From assembly GCA_965231025.1 (NCBI GenBank), contig OZ246407.1, positions 62,001 to 126,000 on the forward strand: DNA of 64,000 nucleotides. Direction: 5' to 3'. A model generated the notes under the pieces. That model was not told the origin of the DNA. It made no database searches and saw only the letters and a list, made by a program, of their open reading frames with translations. Position 1 is the stretch's first letter. Every line of letters starts with the position of its first letter. The DNA is from PALSA-1335 sp965231025. Its GTDB lineage: Bacteria > Patescibacteriota > Gracilibacteria > UBA1369. Positions 49,506 to 58,539 of the stretch are shown piece after piece. The position numbers and the translations under genes were made by a program.

Positions 49506-52500
49506 AAACAACAGCGCACCGCACGCTCTCTTGAAACTTTCCCCGGACCTCTACTCGCGCAATAAAACCATAGCTTTCCTCCTCGACGCATTCGGCCTCA
49601 ACAAGCCGACACACGTTTTGGACGTCGGCGGTTTCGGCGGGCAGCTGGGATCGTTTTTAACGAACGACTACAAGCTCATAGTTCTGGACGAGAAGCCGTG
49701 GGACAAAGATGACCATAGTGTCAGGGCGGAAAACTACGTCCAGGGCGACGCCCGCAGACTGCCGTTTCCCGATAACAGTTTTGAGGCGGTTGTGGCCTCG
49801 GACATGCTTGAGCATGTGGCCAAGGAGGACAGATTGAAGATCATGGAGGAGCTCTGCAGGGTGAGCCGCAACTACGTCATCGTGGGGGCGCCTTTCCGCA
49901 AAGAGTTCATCGATAACGTGGAAAATATGGTTGCCCAGCAGTTCCTGGAAAACGTCGGAATAAGGCACCCGTTCCTGGATGAGCACCGCAAATTGGGTCT
50001 TCCGGAAGAGCGCGATGTGGAAACCTTTCTCAAGGAAAAAGGCTACGCGTACATGACCGTAGGCGAGGGAAATATCGTAAACTGGGCACTCCAGCAATTT
50101 ACCGGCGGGGCAAAACAGGGTGAAAAAGGCGCTGATGAATACACCGGATTTAACGAATACTTCAACAAAAATCTCTACGAAATGGGAAACTACCAGGAAC
50201 CCACCTACCGCACGATTTTCTGTATTTCCAAAGAAAAAACGCTCAAGAGCAACGCCATCACGGAGGGGATAGCCAACATGAATAAGTTCGTGGTGAAGAC
50301 GTTTTGTTACGCCATGAAGATCGCCTTCACGGAGGACAGGAAGATGCTCAACAAGCGCAAGAAACAGCTAAATACCCTGGCCGACACTGTATTGAACGCG
50401 CGGGACAAAATGGTCGAAATGAAGGAACAAAACAACGAACTCTACAGTCTTCTGCAGGAGCGGCAGCAGGCATTGGGTCTTCTGCAGGCCAACTATCACG
50501 AGAAAATCGGACGCGTGAACAAACTTGAGGAGGAGAGGGCGATGCTTGCCAGTGAAGTGAACAACGCCAAGACGCTGATTCAGAATCAGGATATTCAGCT
50601 GAAATCCGTTGAAAGCGAGGTGGATAATTTGAAAAAACATGTGGTGAATAAGGAAGAAACCTTAAAAACGAAAATGGAAATCCTTCAGGAGAAAGAGGCG
50701 AAGCTGAATGAAACGACCAGGGCGCTAAGCGAGTACAAATCATCCCTCGAAAAGATCGTCACTTCGCGGGCGTGGAAAACGATCTTGTTCTATGGAAAGG
50801 TGAAAAATATTGTCTGGAACCGGCCGTGGAAACTCATAAAAAACGGCTTCAGGGTGCTGATAATGCTAGGGCCCGAGGAGTTCGCGAAACGAACGTACCG
50901 CAAAGTGAAAGCGGGAAAAACCCAGGGTGAAATTTCCGGCCAGTACCAGGAGTACATCGAAAAAAACACCCTCACTTCCAAAGAGATCAGCCGCATGGTC
51001 GGAGAGCAGGAAACATTTGAATACCAGCCGGTGATCAGCATCGTGATGCCGGTCTACGACGTCGCGGAAGAGTATCTCGTGAAAGCAATCGCTTCCGTCA
51101 AACAGCAGACGTACAGGCGGTGGGAACTCTGCATCTGCGACGATGCCTCAACAATGCCCTACATCAAGCCATTACTTCAGAAGTACGCGAAGGAGGACAG
51201 CCGTATCAGGGTAACATACCGGACGAATAACGGAGGTATCGTGAAAGCTTCGAACGACGCGCTGAAAATTTCCCAGGGAGCCTACATCGGGCTTCTGGAC
51301 AACGACGATGAGCTTACTCCCGACGCGCTGTATGAAGTGGTGAAGGCGCTGCAGGAGAAAAAATATGACCTGCTCTACAGCGACGAGGACAAGCTGGACA
51401 AGGAGGGAAACCGCTGCGAGCCTTTCTTTAAGCCCGACTGGTCGCCCGACCTTCTGCTTTCCATCAACTATGTCTCTCATTTTGGAGTGTACCGCCGCAA
51501 GCTGATCAACGACATCGGGGGATTCCGCGAGGGATTTGACGGAAGCCAGGATTACGACCTCGTACTGCGCTTTACCGAAAAAACGGCGGACATAAGACAT
51601 ATCCCAAAGATTCTTTATCACTGGAGAAAAATCCCCGGTTCAACCGCGGAAAATATTCAGTACAAACCCTACGCGATGGATTCTGCAAAGAAAGCATTAT
51701 CGGATGCCCTGAAGCGGCGCCGCATCGGCGGGGAAGTCATGGATGGTCTCTGGCTCGGATCGTATCGCGTAAAACGTGCGGTTCCCAATGAGCCGCTGGT
51801 GAGCATCATCATTCCATTCAAGGACAAAAAAGATATTCTGGAAATATGCCTGAAGAGCATCTTCAGCAAAACGACCTACAAGAATTTCGAGATCCTTCTG
51901 GTGGACAACCGGAGCGAACTTTTTGAAACGCAGGAGTATCTGAAGGAGGTCGCGCAAGATCCGCGGATAACGGTATTGCGCTACGAAAAGCCGTTTAATT
52001 ACGCGGCAATCAACAATTTTGCGGTCATGAAGACCCGGGGCGAAATCTTGATCCTTCTCAACAACGATACCGAGGTTATTGCCAACGACTGGATTGAGGC
52101 CATGCTTGAACACGCCCAGCGGACGGAAGTAGGGGCAGTGGGCTCAAAACTGCTCTACCCGAACAATACTCTGCAGCACGCGGGGGTGATCGTCGGCCTG
52201 GGAGGAATAGCGAATGCCGCTTTCAGCAGGCACAACAACATCGATCACGGCTATTTTGGACAGATCGACGTCATCAGGAACTATAGCGCGGTAACGGCAG
52301 CCTGCGTCATGGTACGCAAAACCGTTTATAACGAGATTGGCGGGCTGGATGAGCAAAACCTCGCGGTGACGTTCAACGACGTGGATTTCTGCCTCAGGTT
52401 GCGCCAAAAAGGATATCTGATTGTGTACACACCCTATGCCGCGCTCTATCATCACGAATCCCTGAGCCGGGGTTACGACGTGAACATGAAGGAGGTTCAG

Positions 52501-52620
52501 TACATGCAGAACAAATACGCCGAACTGATGAAAAACGGCGATCCCTACTACAATCCCAATTTAACACGGGAACGGCTGGACTTCAGTCTCCGCTGCGGGG
52601 ATAAACTCCCGATGCCGTAA
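49498..52620 (+). CDS. Methyltransferase-coiled coil-GT2-GT2 fusion glycan synthase
   Basis: A 1040-residue fusion. About 20-200 is a SAM-dependent methyltransferase (glycine loop VLDVGGFGGQLGSF, acidic VLDEKPW, and GDARRLPFPDNSFEAVVASD). About 283-421 is a long coiled coil. A basic linker leads to two GT-A domains of family 2: about 510-740 (ISIVMPVYDVAEEYLVKAI, LLDNDDELTP) and about 766-1020 (VSIIIPFKDKKDILEICLKS, LLNNDTEV). It has no membrane helix. It follows Wzt with an 8-base overlap. By analogy with WbdD-type proteins, the methyltransferase may cap the chain, the coiled coil may set length, and the GTs may extend it. That reading is inference. The gene end overlaps ugd by 73 bases. Confidence 0.92.
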   Translation: MAENNSAPHALLKLSPDLYSRNKTIAFLLDAFGLNKPTHVLDVGGFGGQLGSFLTNDYKLIVLDEKPWDKDDHSVRAENYVQGDARRLPFPDNSFEAVVASDMLEHVAKEDRLKIMEELCRVSRNYVIVGAPFRKEFIDNVENMVAQQFLENVGIRHPFLDEHRKLGLPEERDVETFLKEKGYAYMTVGEGNIVNWALQQFTGGAKQGEKGADEYTGFNEYFNKNLYEMGNYQEPTYRTIFCISKEKTLKSNAITEGIANMNKFVVKTFCYAMKIAFTEDRKMLNKRKKQLNTLADTVLNARDKMVEMKEQNNELYSLLQERQQALGLLQANYHEKIGRVNKLEEERAMLASEVNNAKTLIQNQDIQLKSVESEVDNLKKHVVNKEETLKTKMEILQEKEAKLNETTRALSEYKSSLEKIVTSRAWKTILFYGKVKNIVWNRPWKLIKNGFRVLIMLGPEEFAKRTYRKVKAGKTQGEISGQYQEYIEKNTLTSKEISRMVGEQETFEYQPVISIVMPVYDVAEEYLVKAIASVKQQTYRRWELCICDDASTMPYIKPLLQKYAKEDSRIRVTYRTNNGGIVKASNDALKISQGAYIGLLDNDDELTPDALYEVVKALQEKKYDLLYSDEDKLDKEGNRCEPFFKPDWSPDLLLSINYVSHFGVYRRKLINDIGGFREGFDGSQDYDLVLRFTEKTADIRHIPKILYHWRKIPGSTAENIQYKPYAMDSAKKALSDALKRRRIGGEVMDGLWLGSYRVKRAVPNEPLVSIIIPFKDKKDILEICLKSIFSKTTYKNFEILLVDNRSELFETQEYLKEVAQDPRITVLRYEKPFNYAAINNFAVMKTRGEILILLNNDTEVIANDWIEAMLEHAQRTEVGAVGSKLLYPNNTLQHAGVIVGLGGIANAAFSRHNNIDHGYFGQIDVIRNYSAVTAACVMVRKTVYNEIGGLDEQNLAVTFNDVDFCLRLRQKGYLIVYTPYAALYHHESLSRGYDVNMKEVQYMQNKYAELMKNGDPYYNPNLTRERLDFSLRCGDKLPMP

Positions 52621-53909
52621 TAAAAAAAATCCTGCTTTTCCACCTCGGCCCGGTCGAAAATATTACGTCCGTCAAAGATGTAATGCTTCCTCATAAGTGA
52701 CTTCATGCGGCCAAAATCCGGGTTTCTAAACTCGTCCCATTCGGTCAGGATAAGCAGCGCCGAAGCTCCTTTGAGCGCGCCGTAATAATCGTCGCAGTAT
52801 GAGATCTTTTTCCCGAAAATGTGCTGAAGTTTTTTGAGCGAAACCGGATCGTAAATCTGAATGCGGGCGCCCTCCTCAAGAAGCGCCTGGATGATGGCAA
52901 GGGATGGTGCGTCTCGGAGATCATCGGTACCCGGCTTAAAAGAAGCGCCCCAAAGGGACAGCACTTTCCCTTTCAGGGAAGGAAAAACTTTCTTCAAAGC
53001 CTCAATAATTTTATAGGGCTGCTCCTGGTTGACCGCTTGGGCCGCTTCCAGCAGCCTGAAATCAAAATCGTGCAGTTTGCCGATCTCAATGAGCGCATTG
53101 AGGTCTTTTGGCAGACAAGAGCCGCCAAAGCCTATGCCTGGCTGGAAAAAATGGGTTCCGATGCGCTTGTCCATTCCAACTCCCTGGCGGACGCTCCGGA
53201 TATTCGCGCCGGCCTTTTCACAAAAATTCGAAAGCTCGTTGATGAAAGAAAGCCGTGTGGCCAGATACGCGTTTGAGGCGTATTTGATGACCTCGGCACT
53301 GCGGATATCAGTGAAAAGTATCGGTACTCCGCGGTCAATCATCGGCCGATAGAGCTTTTTCATGATTTTCCGTACGGAAGCATCATGATCGTAAATGCCC
53401 ACGACAATTCTGTCGGGCTCAAAAAAATCTTTTAAGGCCGTCCCTTCGCGTAAAAATTCAGGATTGGAAACGACGTGGATAGCATCTTTTTCCGATCTCT
53501 TGCCGTTGATAATGGCGAGAATCCGGTCACTGGTGCCGATCGGAACCGTGGACTTGTTGATAAAAATCTTTTCCCCCCTGGCGTACCTTTTGAACTCTTC
53601 CGCAACGGTGAGAACGGCACTAAGATCTGCATAATGATCCTTGAGCGGGGGAGTCCCCACCGCGGAAAAAATAACGTCACCGGACTCGATGCCAAGCTTG
53701 GGGTCTGTTGAAAAACGAAGCCTTCCTTCGGTAATCTGCCTCAGAAGCATCTCCTGGAGTCCGGGCTCATAAAAGGGCACGACGCCTTGTTCAAGGAGAT
53801 CGATTTTTTCCCGGTCAACGTCGATCCCCAGGACTTCGTTCCCCATCTCCGCCAGTCCCACGGCGGTGGTCAATCCCACATATCCGCATCCAAATACCGT
53901 TATCTTCAT
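52548..53909 (-). CDS. ugd: UDP-glucose 6-dehydrogenase
   Basis: Oxidises UDP-glucose to UDP-glucuronate with two NAD+. 453 residues. Seen: MKITVFGCGYVGLTTAVGLA (NAD-binding start), VGTPP, NKSTVPIGTSDRIL, NPEFLREGTALKDFFEPDRI, and the catalytic Cys in GFGGSCLPKDLNALI; a second Rossmann domain follows (SLWGASFKPGTDDLRDAPSL). The last residues are basic and extend 73 bases into the convergent fusion gene. With the UDP-glucuronate decarboxylase-like gene at 56432 it would give UDP-xylose for the glycan cluster. Confidence 0.96.
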   Translation of the reverse strand: MKITVFGCGYVGLTTAVGLAEMGNEVLGIDVDREKIDLLEQGVVPFYEPGLQEMLLRQITEGRLRFSTDPKLGIESGDVIFSAVGTPPLKDHYADLSAVLTVAEEFKRYARGEKIFINKSTVPIGTSDRILAIINGKRSEKDAIHVVSNPEFLREGTALKDFFEPDRIVVGIYDHDASVRKIMKKLYRPMIDRGVPILFTDIRSAEVIKYASNAYLATRLSFINELSNFCEKAGANIRSVRQGVGMDKRIGTHFFQPGIGFGGSCLPKDLNALIEIGKLHDFDFRLLEAAQAVNQEQPYKIIEALKKVFPSLKGKVLSLWGASFKPGTDDLRDAPSLAIIQALLEEGARIQIYDPVSLKKLQHIFGKKISYCDDYYGALKGASALLILTEWDEFRNPDFGRMKSLMRKHYIFDGRNIFDRAEVEKQDFFYYGIGSLSPQRRLKSSRSRVKLGL

Positions 53910-53968
53910 AGCCGATCACACAATGGCTAAACCCTAAGACCTACATTCTAAGACCTATCTTCTCCCTC

Positions 53969-55219
53969 CTACGTCCCCTCCATCCACCCCGCCAAATATT
54001 TTTTCTGTCTCGGAGTGAGTGTATCGATCCGTGTGTTCATGGTCGCAAGCTGCAGCCTGGAAATCCTTTCATCGATGGCATCGGGCAGCTCATAAACACC
54101 TGCTTTGAGCCTGTCCTTGTGCTTCAGGAGGTATTCAACCGCCAGAGCCTGTCCGCAGAAAGACATGGACATCACCTCGCTGGGGTGGCCTTCGGCGGCC
54201 GCAAGGTTGGCTAATCGCCCCTCTCCAATAAGGTAGATGTGTTTCTTGTTTCCCCGCTGAGGAAGGGTATATTCATCAAAATACGGGCGTATACGGCGTT
54301 TTCTGGACGCAAGCTTTCCAAGGCCGGGAACATCGACTTCCACGTCAAAGTGTCCCGAATTCGCCAAAATGGCTCCATCTTTCATGACCTTCATATGCTC
54401 GGGACGTATCACCTCACAGTTGCCCGTGACGGTAATAAAAATATCGCCCACAGGAGCGGCCTGCGCCATAGGCATAACTCGGAAACCATCCATCGAAGCC
54501 TGCAGGGCCTTGAAGTTGTTAATTTCTGTAATAATGACGTTTGAGCCGAGCCCTTTTGCCCTTAAGGCAACGCCTTTGCCACAATCTCCATATCCGGCCA
54601 CCACGACGGTTTTTCCCGCGAAAAGAGTGTTGGAAGCCCTCATAATGGCATCCATGGTGGACTGTCCGGTTCCGTAATAATTATCCATCAAATGCTTTGT
54701 TTTATTGTCGTTGACGGCAATAATCGGATATTTTAACACACCCTCCTTTTGCATGGCCCTCAGGCGGATCACCCCGGTCGTCGTCTCCTCGCAGCCTCCC
54801 ACTATGCCGCTTACATACTTTTTTTCGGAGCTGTGAAGGAGTGTCACCAGGTCGCAGCCGTCATCAACGGTAATGTGGGGTTTAATGGCTAATACCTTGT
54901 GTAAAAACCTGTAATAATCGCTCCGGCTTTCACCCTTGTAGCCGTAGACTTCAATTCCCTGTTTTTTCAGTGCGGCCACAATATCATCCTGGGTCGAAAG
55001 AGGGTTGCAGGAAGTAATGGCCACCTGAGCCCCGCCATCCACAAAGGTCTTTACCAGCATGCCGGTTTCCTTGGTCACGTGGAGCGCCATGGCAATCCGG
55101 ACGCCCTTAAAAGCCTTAGTCCCGGCAAACTGGCTGCGGAGCTCCATAAGAGCCCCCATATTGCGCTCAGCGAGGTCCAGGTTCTTCTGTCCTTGTTCGA
55201 GGAGTTCACGGTCGGTCAT
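53969..55219 (-). CDS. ahcY: Adenosylhomocysteinase
   Basis: Splits S-adenosylhomocysteine to adenosine and homocysteine, removing the product that inhibits methyltransferases. 416 residues, the shorter form. Seen: ALHVTKETGMLVKTFVDGGA, ITSCNPLSTQDDIVAAL, TVDDGCDLVTLLH, the substrate contacts in NDNKTKHLMDNYYGTGQST, NAD motif VAGYGDCGKGVALRAKGLGS, and NSGHFDVEVD. It starts 13 bases after the metK stop, so the two are one transcript. Its place beside a methyltransferase-containing glycan synthase is notable. Confidence 0.96.
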   Translation of the reverse strand: MTDRELLEQGQKNLDLAERNMGALMELRSQFAGTKAFKGVRIAMALHVTKETGMLVKTFVDGGAQVAITSCNPLSTQDDIVAALKKQGIEVYGYKGESRSDYYRFLHKVLAIKPHITVDDGCDLVTLLHSSEKKYVSGIVGGCEETTTGVIRLRAMQKEGVLKYPIIAVNDNKTKHLMDNYYGTGQSTMDAIMRASNTLFAGKTVVVAGYGDCGKGVALRAKGLGSNVIITEINNFKALQASMDGFRVMPMAQAAPVGDIFITVTGNCEVIRPEHMKVMKDGAILANSGHFDVEVDVPGLGKLASRKRRIRPYFDEYTLPQRGNKKHIYLIGEGRLANLAAAEGHPSEVMSMSFCGQALAVEYLLKHKDRLKAGVYELPDAIDERISRLQLATMNTRIDTLTPRQKKYLAGWMEGT

Positions 55220-55232
55220 ACCGGGGAGTCAA

Positions 55233-56372
55233 TTAAAGGTTAGCAGCTTCACGCAGAGCTTTTGCATGGTCGGTGTGTTCCCAGGAAAAAGCCGGTTCGT
55301 TACGGCCAAAATGACCGTAAGCGGCAGTTTTTTTGTAGATCGGCCTGCGGAGATCCAGGGTTTTAATCATGCCCTTGGGGGTGAAATCAAAATATTTCGA
55401 AATCACTTTTGCAAGCTTGTCGTCTTCAATTTTGCCGGTCCCATACGTGTTTACGTACAATGAAACGGGGTCCGCGACGCCGATGGCGTAGCATACCTGG
55501 AGTTCGCAGCGTTCGGCGAGTTTAGCCGCTACGACGTTTTTGGCTACATAACGGGCAAAATAGGCCGCGCTCCGGTCAACTTTGGAAGGATCTTTGCCGG
55601 AAAAACATCCACCGCCGTGGCGGCCCATGCCTCCGTAGGTATCCACCATGATTTTACGGCCGGTAAGACCGCAGTCACCCGGAGGCCCGCCGACGATGAA
55701 CCTGCCGGTCGGGTTGACGTGGACGATGGTTTTGGCATCAAAGAGTTTGCCGCAAACCGGTTTGATAATATGCTCAAGGACATCTTTTTGGATCCTTTTC
55801 TGGGTGGCGCTGGGGTCGTGCTGGGTGGAAACCACCACCGTATGCACGCGCTTGGGCTTGCCATTTTCATACTCCACCGTCACCTGGGATTTTCCATCGG
55901 GGCGGAGATAGGTGAGGATCTTTTTTTTGCGGGCATAAGCCAGTTTTTCACACAACCTGTGGGCCAGAATAATCGGCAAAGGCATGAGTTCAGGCGTCTC
56001 ATTCACGGCAAAACCGAACATCATCCCCTGGTCGCCGGCTCCGCCGGTATCAACTCCCATGGCGATGTCCGGACTCTGTTCATCAATGGCAGTCAGGACC
56101 GCGCAGGCTTTGGAATCAAATCCAAAGGTGGCGTTATCGTAGCCGATATCATGAATGGTCTGCCGGGCTATTTTTGGGATATCAACATAGCAGGAAGTGG
56201 AAATTTCCCCTGCCACAAGGACCAAACCGGTCGTCACTAATGCCTCGCAGGCGACCCGGCCCCTGGGGTCCTGGGATAAAATACCGTCCAAAACCGCATC
56301 GGCGATCTGGTCGGCGATCTTATCGGGGTGTCCCTCGGTGACGGATTCGGAAGTAAAAAGATAATTCTTCAT
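55233..56372 (-). CDS. metK: S-adenosylmethionine synthetase
   Basis: Makes SAM from methionine and ATP. 379 residues, usual length. Seen: FTSESVTEGHPDKIADQIAD with the metal/ATP residues at the start, GDQGMMFGFA, the flexible catalytic-loop neighbourhood, NPTGRFIVGGPPGDCGLTGR and YGGMGRHGGGCFSGKDPSKV with the phosphate-binding motif, and ending in PAFSWEHTDHAKALR. It is first of the two-gene metK-ahcY unit. No SAM riboswitch-like structure is evident in the 59 bases upstream. Confidence 0.97.
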   Translation of the reverse strand: MKNYLFTSESVTEGHPDKIADQIADAVLDGILSQDPRGRVACEALVTTGLVLVAGEISTSCYVDIPKIARQTIHDIGYDNATFGFDSKACAVLTAIDEQSPDIAMGVDTGGAGDQGMMFGFAVNETPELMPLPIILAHRLCEKLAYARKKKILTYLRPDGKSQVTVEYENGKPKRVHTVVVSTQHDPSATQKRIQKDVLEHIIKPVCGKLFDAKTIVHVNPTGRFIVGGPPGDCGLTGRKIMVDTYGGMGRHGGGCFSGKDPSKVDRSAAYFARYVAKNVVAAKLAERCELQVCYAIGVADPVSLYVNTYGTGKIEDDKLAKVISKYFDFTPKGMIKTLDLRRPIYKKTAAYGHFGRNEPAFSWEHTDHAKALREAANL

Positions 56373-56431
56373 AAGGTAATGATAGGAAAAGTGGGGGAAA
56401 CTGTAAACGGCAAATGGCCGGTGAAAATGTG

Positions 56432-57406
56432 CTAGGTTTTGAAATACTTGATCGTCCGTTTGAGGCCATCCTCAAGGCTTATTTTAGGGGAATAACCGAG
56501 TTTTGTTTTTGCGAGCCGGAGGTCGGGTTTGCGTTTTTTTGGGTCGTCTTCAATGGGCTCGTCCGTCGCGATCACGCTGGTGGATCCGGTAAGTTGAACA
56601 ATCTTTTCCGCGAGAGAACGGATGGTCATCTCATCGTCGCTGCCCAGATTGACCGGGCCGAGATACTCTTTATGATCCATGGCTGAAAGAAGCCCTTCTA
56701 TCATGTCGTCAATGTAGCAAAACGACCGGGTCTGGCTCCCGTCACCGTGCATCCGCAGAGTTTCCCCCATCAACGCGGCCTGAATAAAACTTGGAATGAC
56801 GCGTCCGTCGTGCCTGCGCATCCGCGGACCGTACGTGTTGAAAATACGGACGATGGAAAGCGGGAATCCAAAATGGTGATAATAATTCACCGCCAGGCTT
56901 TCGGAAAACCGCTTACCCTCGCTGTAACAGCTGCGTTCCCCTATCGGATTCACGTTGCCCCAGTAGGTCTCTTTTTGGGGATGCTGCTGCGGGTCACCGT
57001 AAACCTCCGATGATGACGCCAAAAGCATCGCCGCGCCGTGTTTTACGGCAACCTCCAGGACATTTTTTGTGCCGACGGAAGTCACCAGAAGGGTCTGGAG
57101 CGGGATTTCACGGTAATCAACCGGTGAGGCGGGACAGGCAAGGTGAAAAATCCGGTCAAACTTCAATGCATCCTTGTTTCCATACCCCGGGGTCATATTG
57201 GTTTTTCCTACAATACCTTCAGGCAGAGGGGAATTAATATCGTGCTGGACGAGGGTAAAGGCTGGATGGTCTTTAAAAGAAGCCAGGTTCTTTGAGCTGC
57301 CGGTAATGAAATTATCAATCGCAACAACCTGGTGTCCATCGGCAAGCAATCTTTCGCAAAGATGGCTCCCGATGAATCCGGCACCGCCAGTGACAAGAAT
57401 ACGCAT
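56432..57406 (-). CDS. UDP-glucuronate decarboxylase / UDP-xylose synthase-like SDR
   Basis: An extended short-chain dehydrogenase acting on a UDP-sugar. 324 residues. Seen: RILVTGGAGFIGSHLCERLL, HLACPASPVDYREIPLQTL followed by TSVGTKNVLEVA (the CPASP motif is typical of UXS), SSSEVYGDPQ, catalytic YSEGK (Tyr-x3-Lys), and RIFNTYGPRMRRHDGRVIPS. The motif set favours UDP-xylose synthase over GalE. I start it at Met 57406, where the Rossmann fold begins; TATAGT at 57436-57431 may be its -10 box. It shares the gap with the divergent GT2 gene. Confidence 0.9.
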   Translation of the reverse strand: MRILVTGGAGFIGSHLCERLLADGHQVVAIDNFITGSSKNLASFKDHPAFTLVQHDINSPLPEGIVGKTNMTPGYGNKDALKFDRIFHLACPASPVDYREIPLQTLLVTSVGTKNVLEVAVKHGAAMLLASSSEVYGDPQQHPQKETYWGNVNPIGERSCYSEGKRFSESLAVNYYHHFGFPLSIVRIFNTYGPRMRRHDGRVIPSFIQAALMGETLRMHGDGSQTRSFCYIDDMIEGLLSAMDHKEYLGPVNLGSDDEMTIRSLAEKIVQLTGSTSVIATDEPIEDDPKKRKPDLRLAKTKLGYSPKISLEDGLKRTIKYFKT

Positions 57407-57489
57407 ATACAGGTTCACAAAAGCGCAACAACTATAGCATGATTCGCAAAAAAAGATATACTGAAGGCCGTCCATACACTCACTCCGCC

Positions 57490-58536
57490 ATGAGACATCC
57501 CCTCGTCAGCATCGTGATCATCAACTACAATACCAAACACCTTTTGGATGGCTGTATCAAGTCACTCAACGAACAGTCGTACCGCCCCCTCGAAATAATC
57601 TTTATCGACAACCTCTCCACGGACGGTTCGTGCGAACACGTGAAAAAACACCATGCGAACGTCATTCCGGTATGCAACGACACCAATCTCGGCTATTCCG
57701 AAGGAGCAAATCAGGGCATCAAGATGGCAAAAGGGGAGTACGTGATGCTGCTGAACCCCGATATTCTGTTTGAAAAGGACTACATTGAAAAATGCGTCGA
57801 AAAAATGGAGGAAGATCATAAAATAGCGGCGATAGCCGGAAAACTGTACAAATACGATTTTCAGAACCATAAAAAAACCAACTTCATCGACACGGCGGGA
57901 CTTTTTTGTTACGCCAACCGGCGCGTGATCGACAACGGGCAGGGACTGGAGGACCAGGGCCAGTTCGATACCGCCAAACAGGTGTTCGGCATATCGGGCG
58001 CATGCCCTTTGTACCGTAAAAAAGCCCTGGATGACGTAAAAATTCCCGACAGAGGAGAGGGGGAATATCTGGACAAAGATTTTTTCATGTACAAGGAGGA
58101 CGTTGATATTTCCTGGAGATTTCTGCTCTTCGGATGGAAGTCGTACTATTTGCCGTCGGCGGTCGCCAACCATGGCCGGGGAACGGGAGTATTGAAGCGT
58201 TTTACCCACTGGGAAGTGTACAAAAACCGCAGCAAACTCAATAAATTCCAGAAGTACTACTCGTTCAAAAACCAGCGCCTGATGCAGCTCAAAAACGAAC
58301 TGCCCATGAACGTCGTGTTGAACTTTTTTTCGATACTCTGGAAGGAAATATTGATTTTCTTCTATGTGATTCTCCGTGAACCTTTTTTGGTCAAAGCCTG
58401 GTTCGTGATGTGGACGCAGGTCCCCAGTATCCTCAAAAAACGGCACTGGATCATGAAGAACAAGCGGGTGGGCTGGCGTGAAATGCAGCCATGGTTGAGC
58501 GGCAAGAAGTCGGAATACCTTTTGTCCGGGAAATAA
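57490..58536 (+). CDS. GT2 glycosyltransferase (rhamnosyltransferase-like)
   Basis: A 348-residue GT-A glycosyltransferase that adds a sugar to the growing lipid-linked glycan. Seen: PLVSIVIINYNTKHLLDGCI, DNLSTDGS, NLGYSEGANQGIKMAKGEYV, the metal motif LLNPDI, and SGACPLYRKKALDD followed by FMYKEDVDISWRFLLFGWKS, typical of rhamnosyltransferase-like GT2. A hydrophobic segment near 280-300 may hold it on the membrane. I start it at ATG 57490; TATACT at 57457-57462 is a likely -10 box. Two more glycan genes follow at gaps of 3 and 5 bases. Confidence 0.92.
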   Translation: MRHPLVSIVIINYNTKHLLDGCIKSLNEQSYRPLEIIFIDNLSTDGSCEHVKKHHANVIPVCNDTNLGYSEGANQGIKMAKGEYVMLLNPDILFEKDYIEKCVEKMEEDHKIAAIAGKLYKYDFQNHKKTNFIDTAGLFCYANRRVIDNGQGLEDQGQFDTAKQVFGISGACPLYRKKALDDVKIPDRGEGEYLDKDFFMYKEDVDISWRFLLFGWKSYYLPSAVANHGRGTGVLKRFTHWEVYKNRSKLNKFQKYYSFKNQRLMQLKNELPMNVVLNFFSILWKEILIFFYVILREPFLVKAWFVMWTQVPSILKKRHWIMKNKRVGWREMQPWLSGKKSEYLLSGK

Positions 58537-58539
58537 CGC

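Noticed and set aside
53930..53955. Short direct repeat CTAAGACCTA between ugd and ahcY
   Set aside because: Ten bases twice in a short gap is compatible with chance or slippage; no other structure supports a site.
56373..56431. SAM riboswitch ahead of metK
   Set aside because: The 59-base gap is too short for known SAM riboswitch classes other than the smallest, and shows no matching stem pattern.
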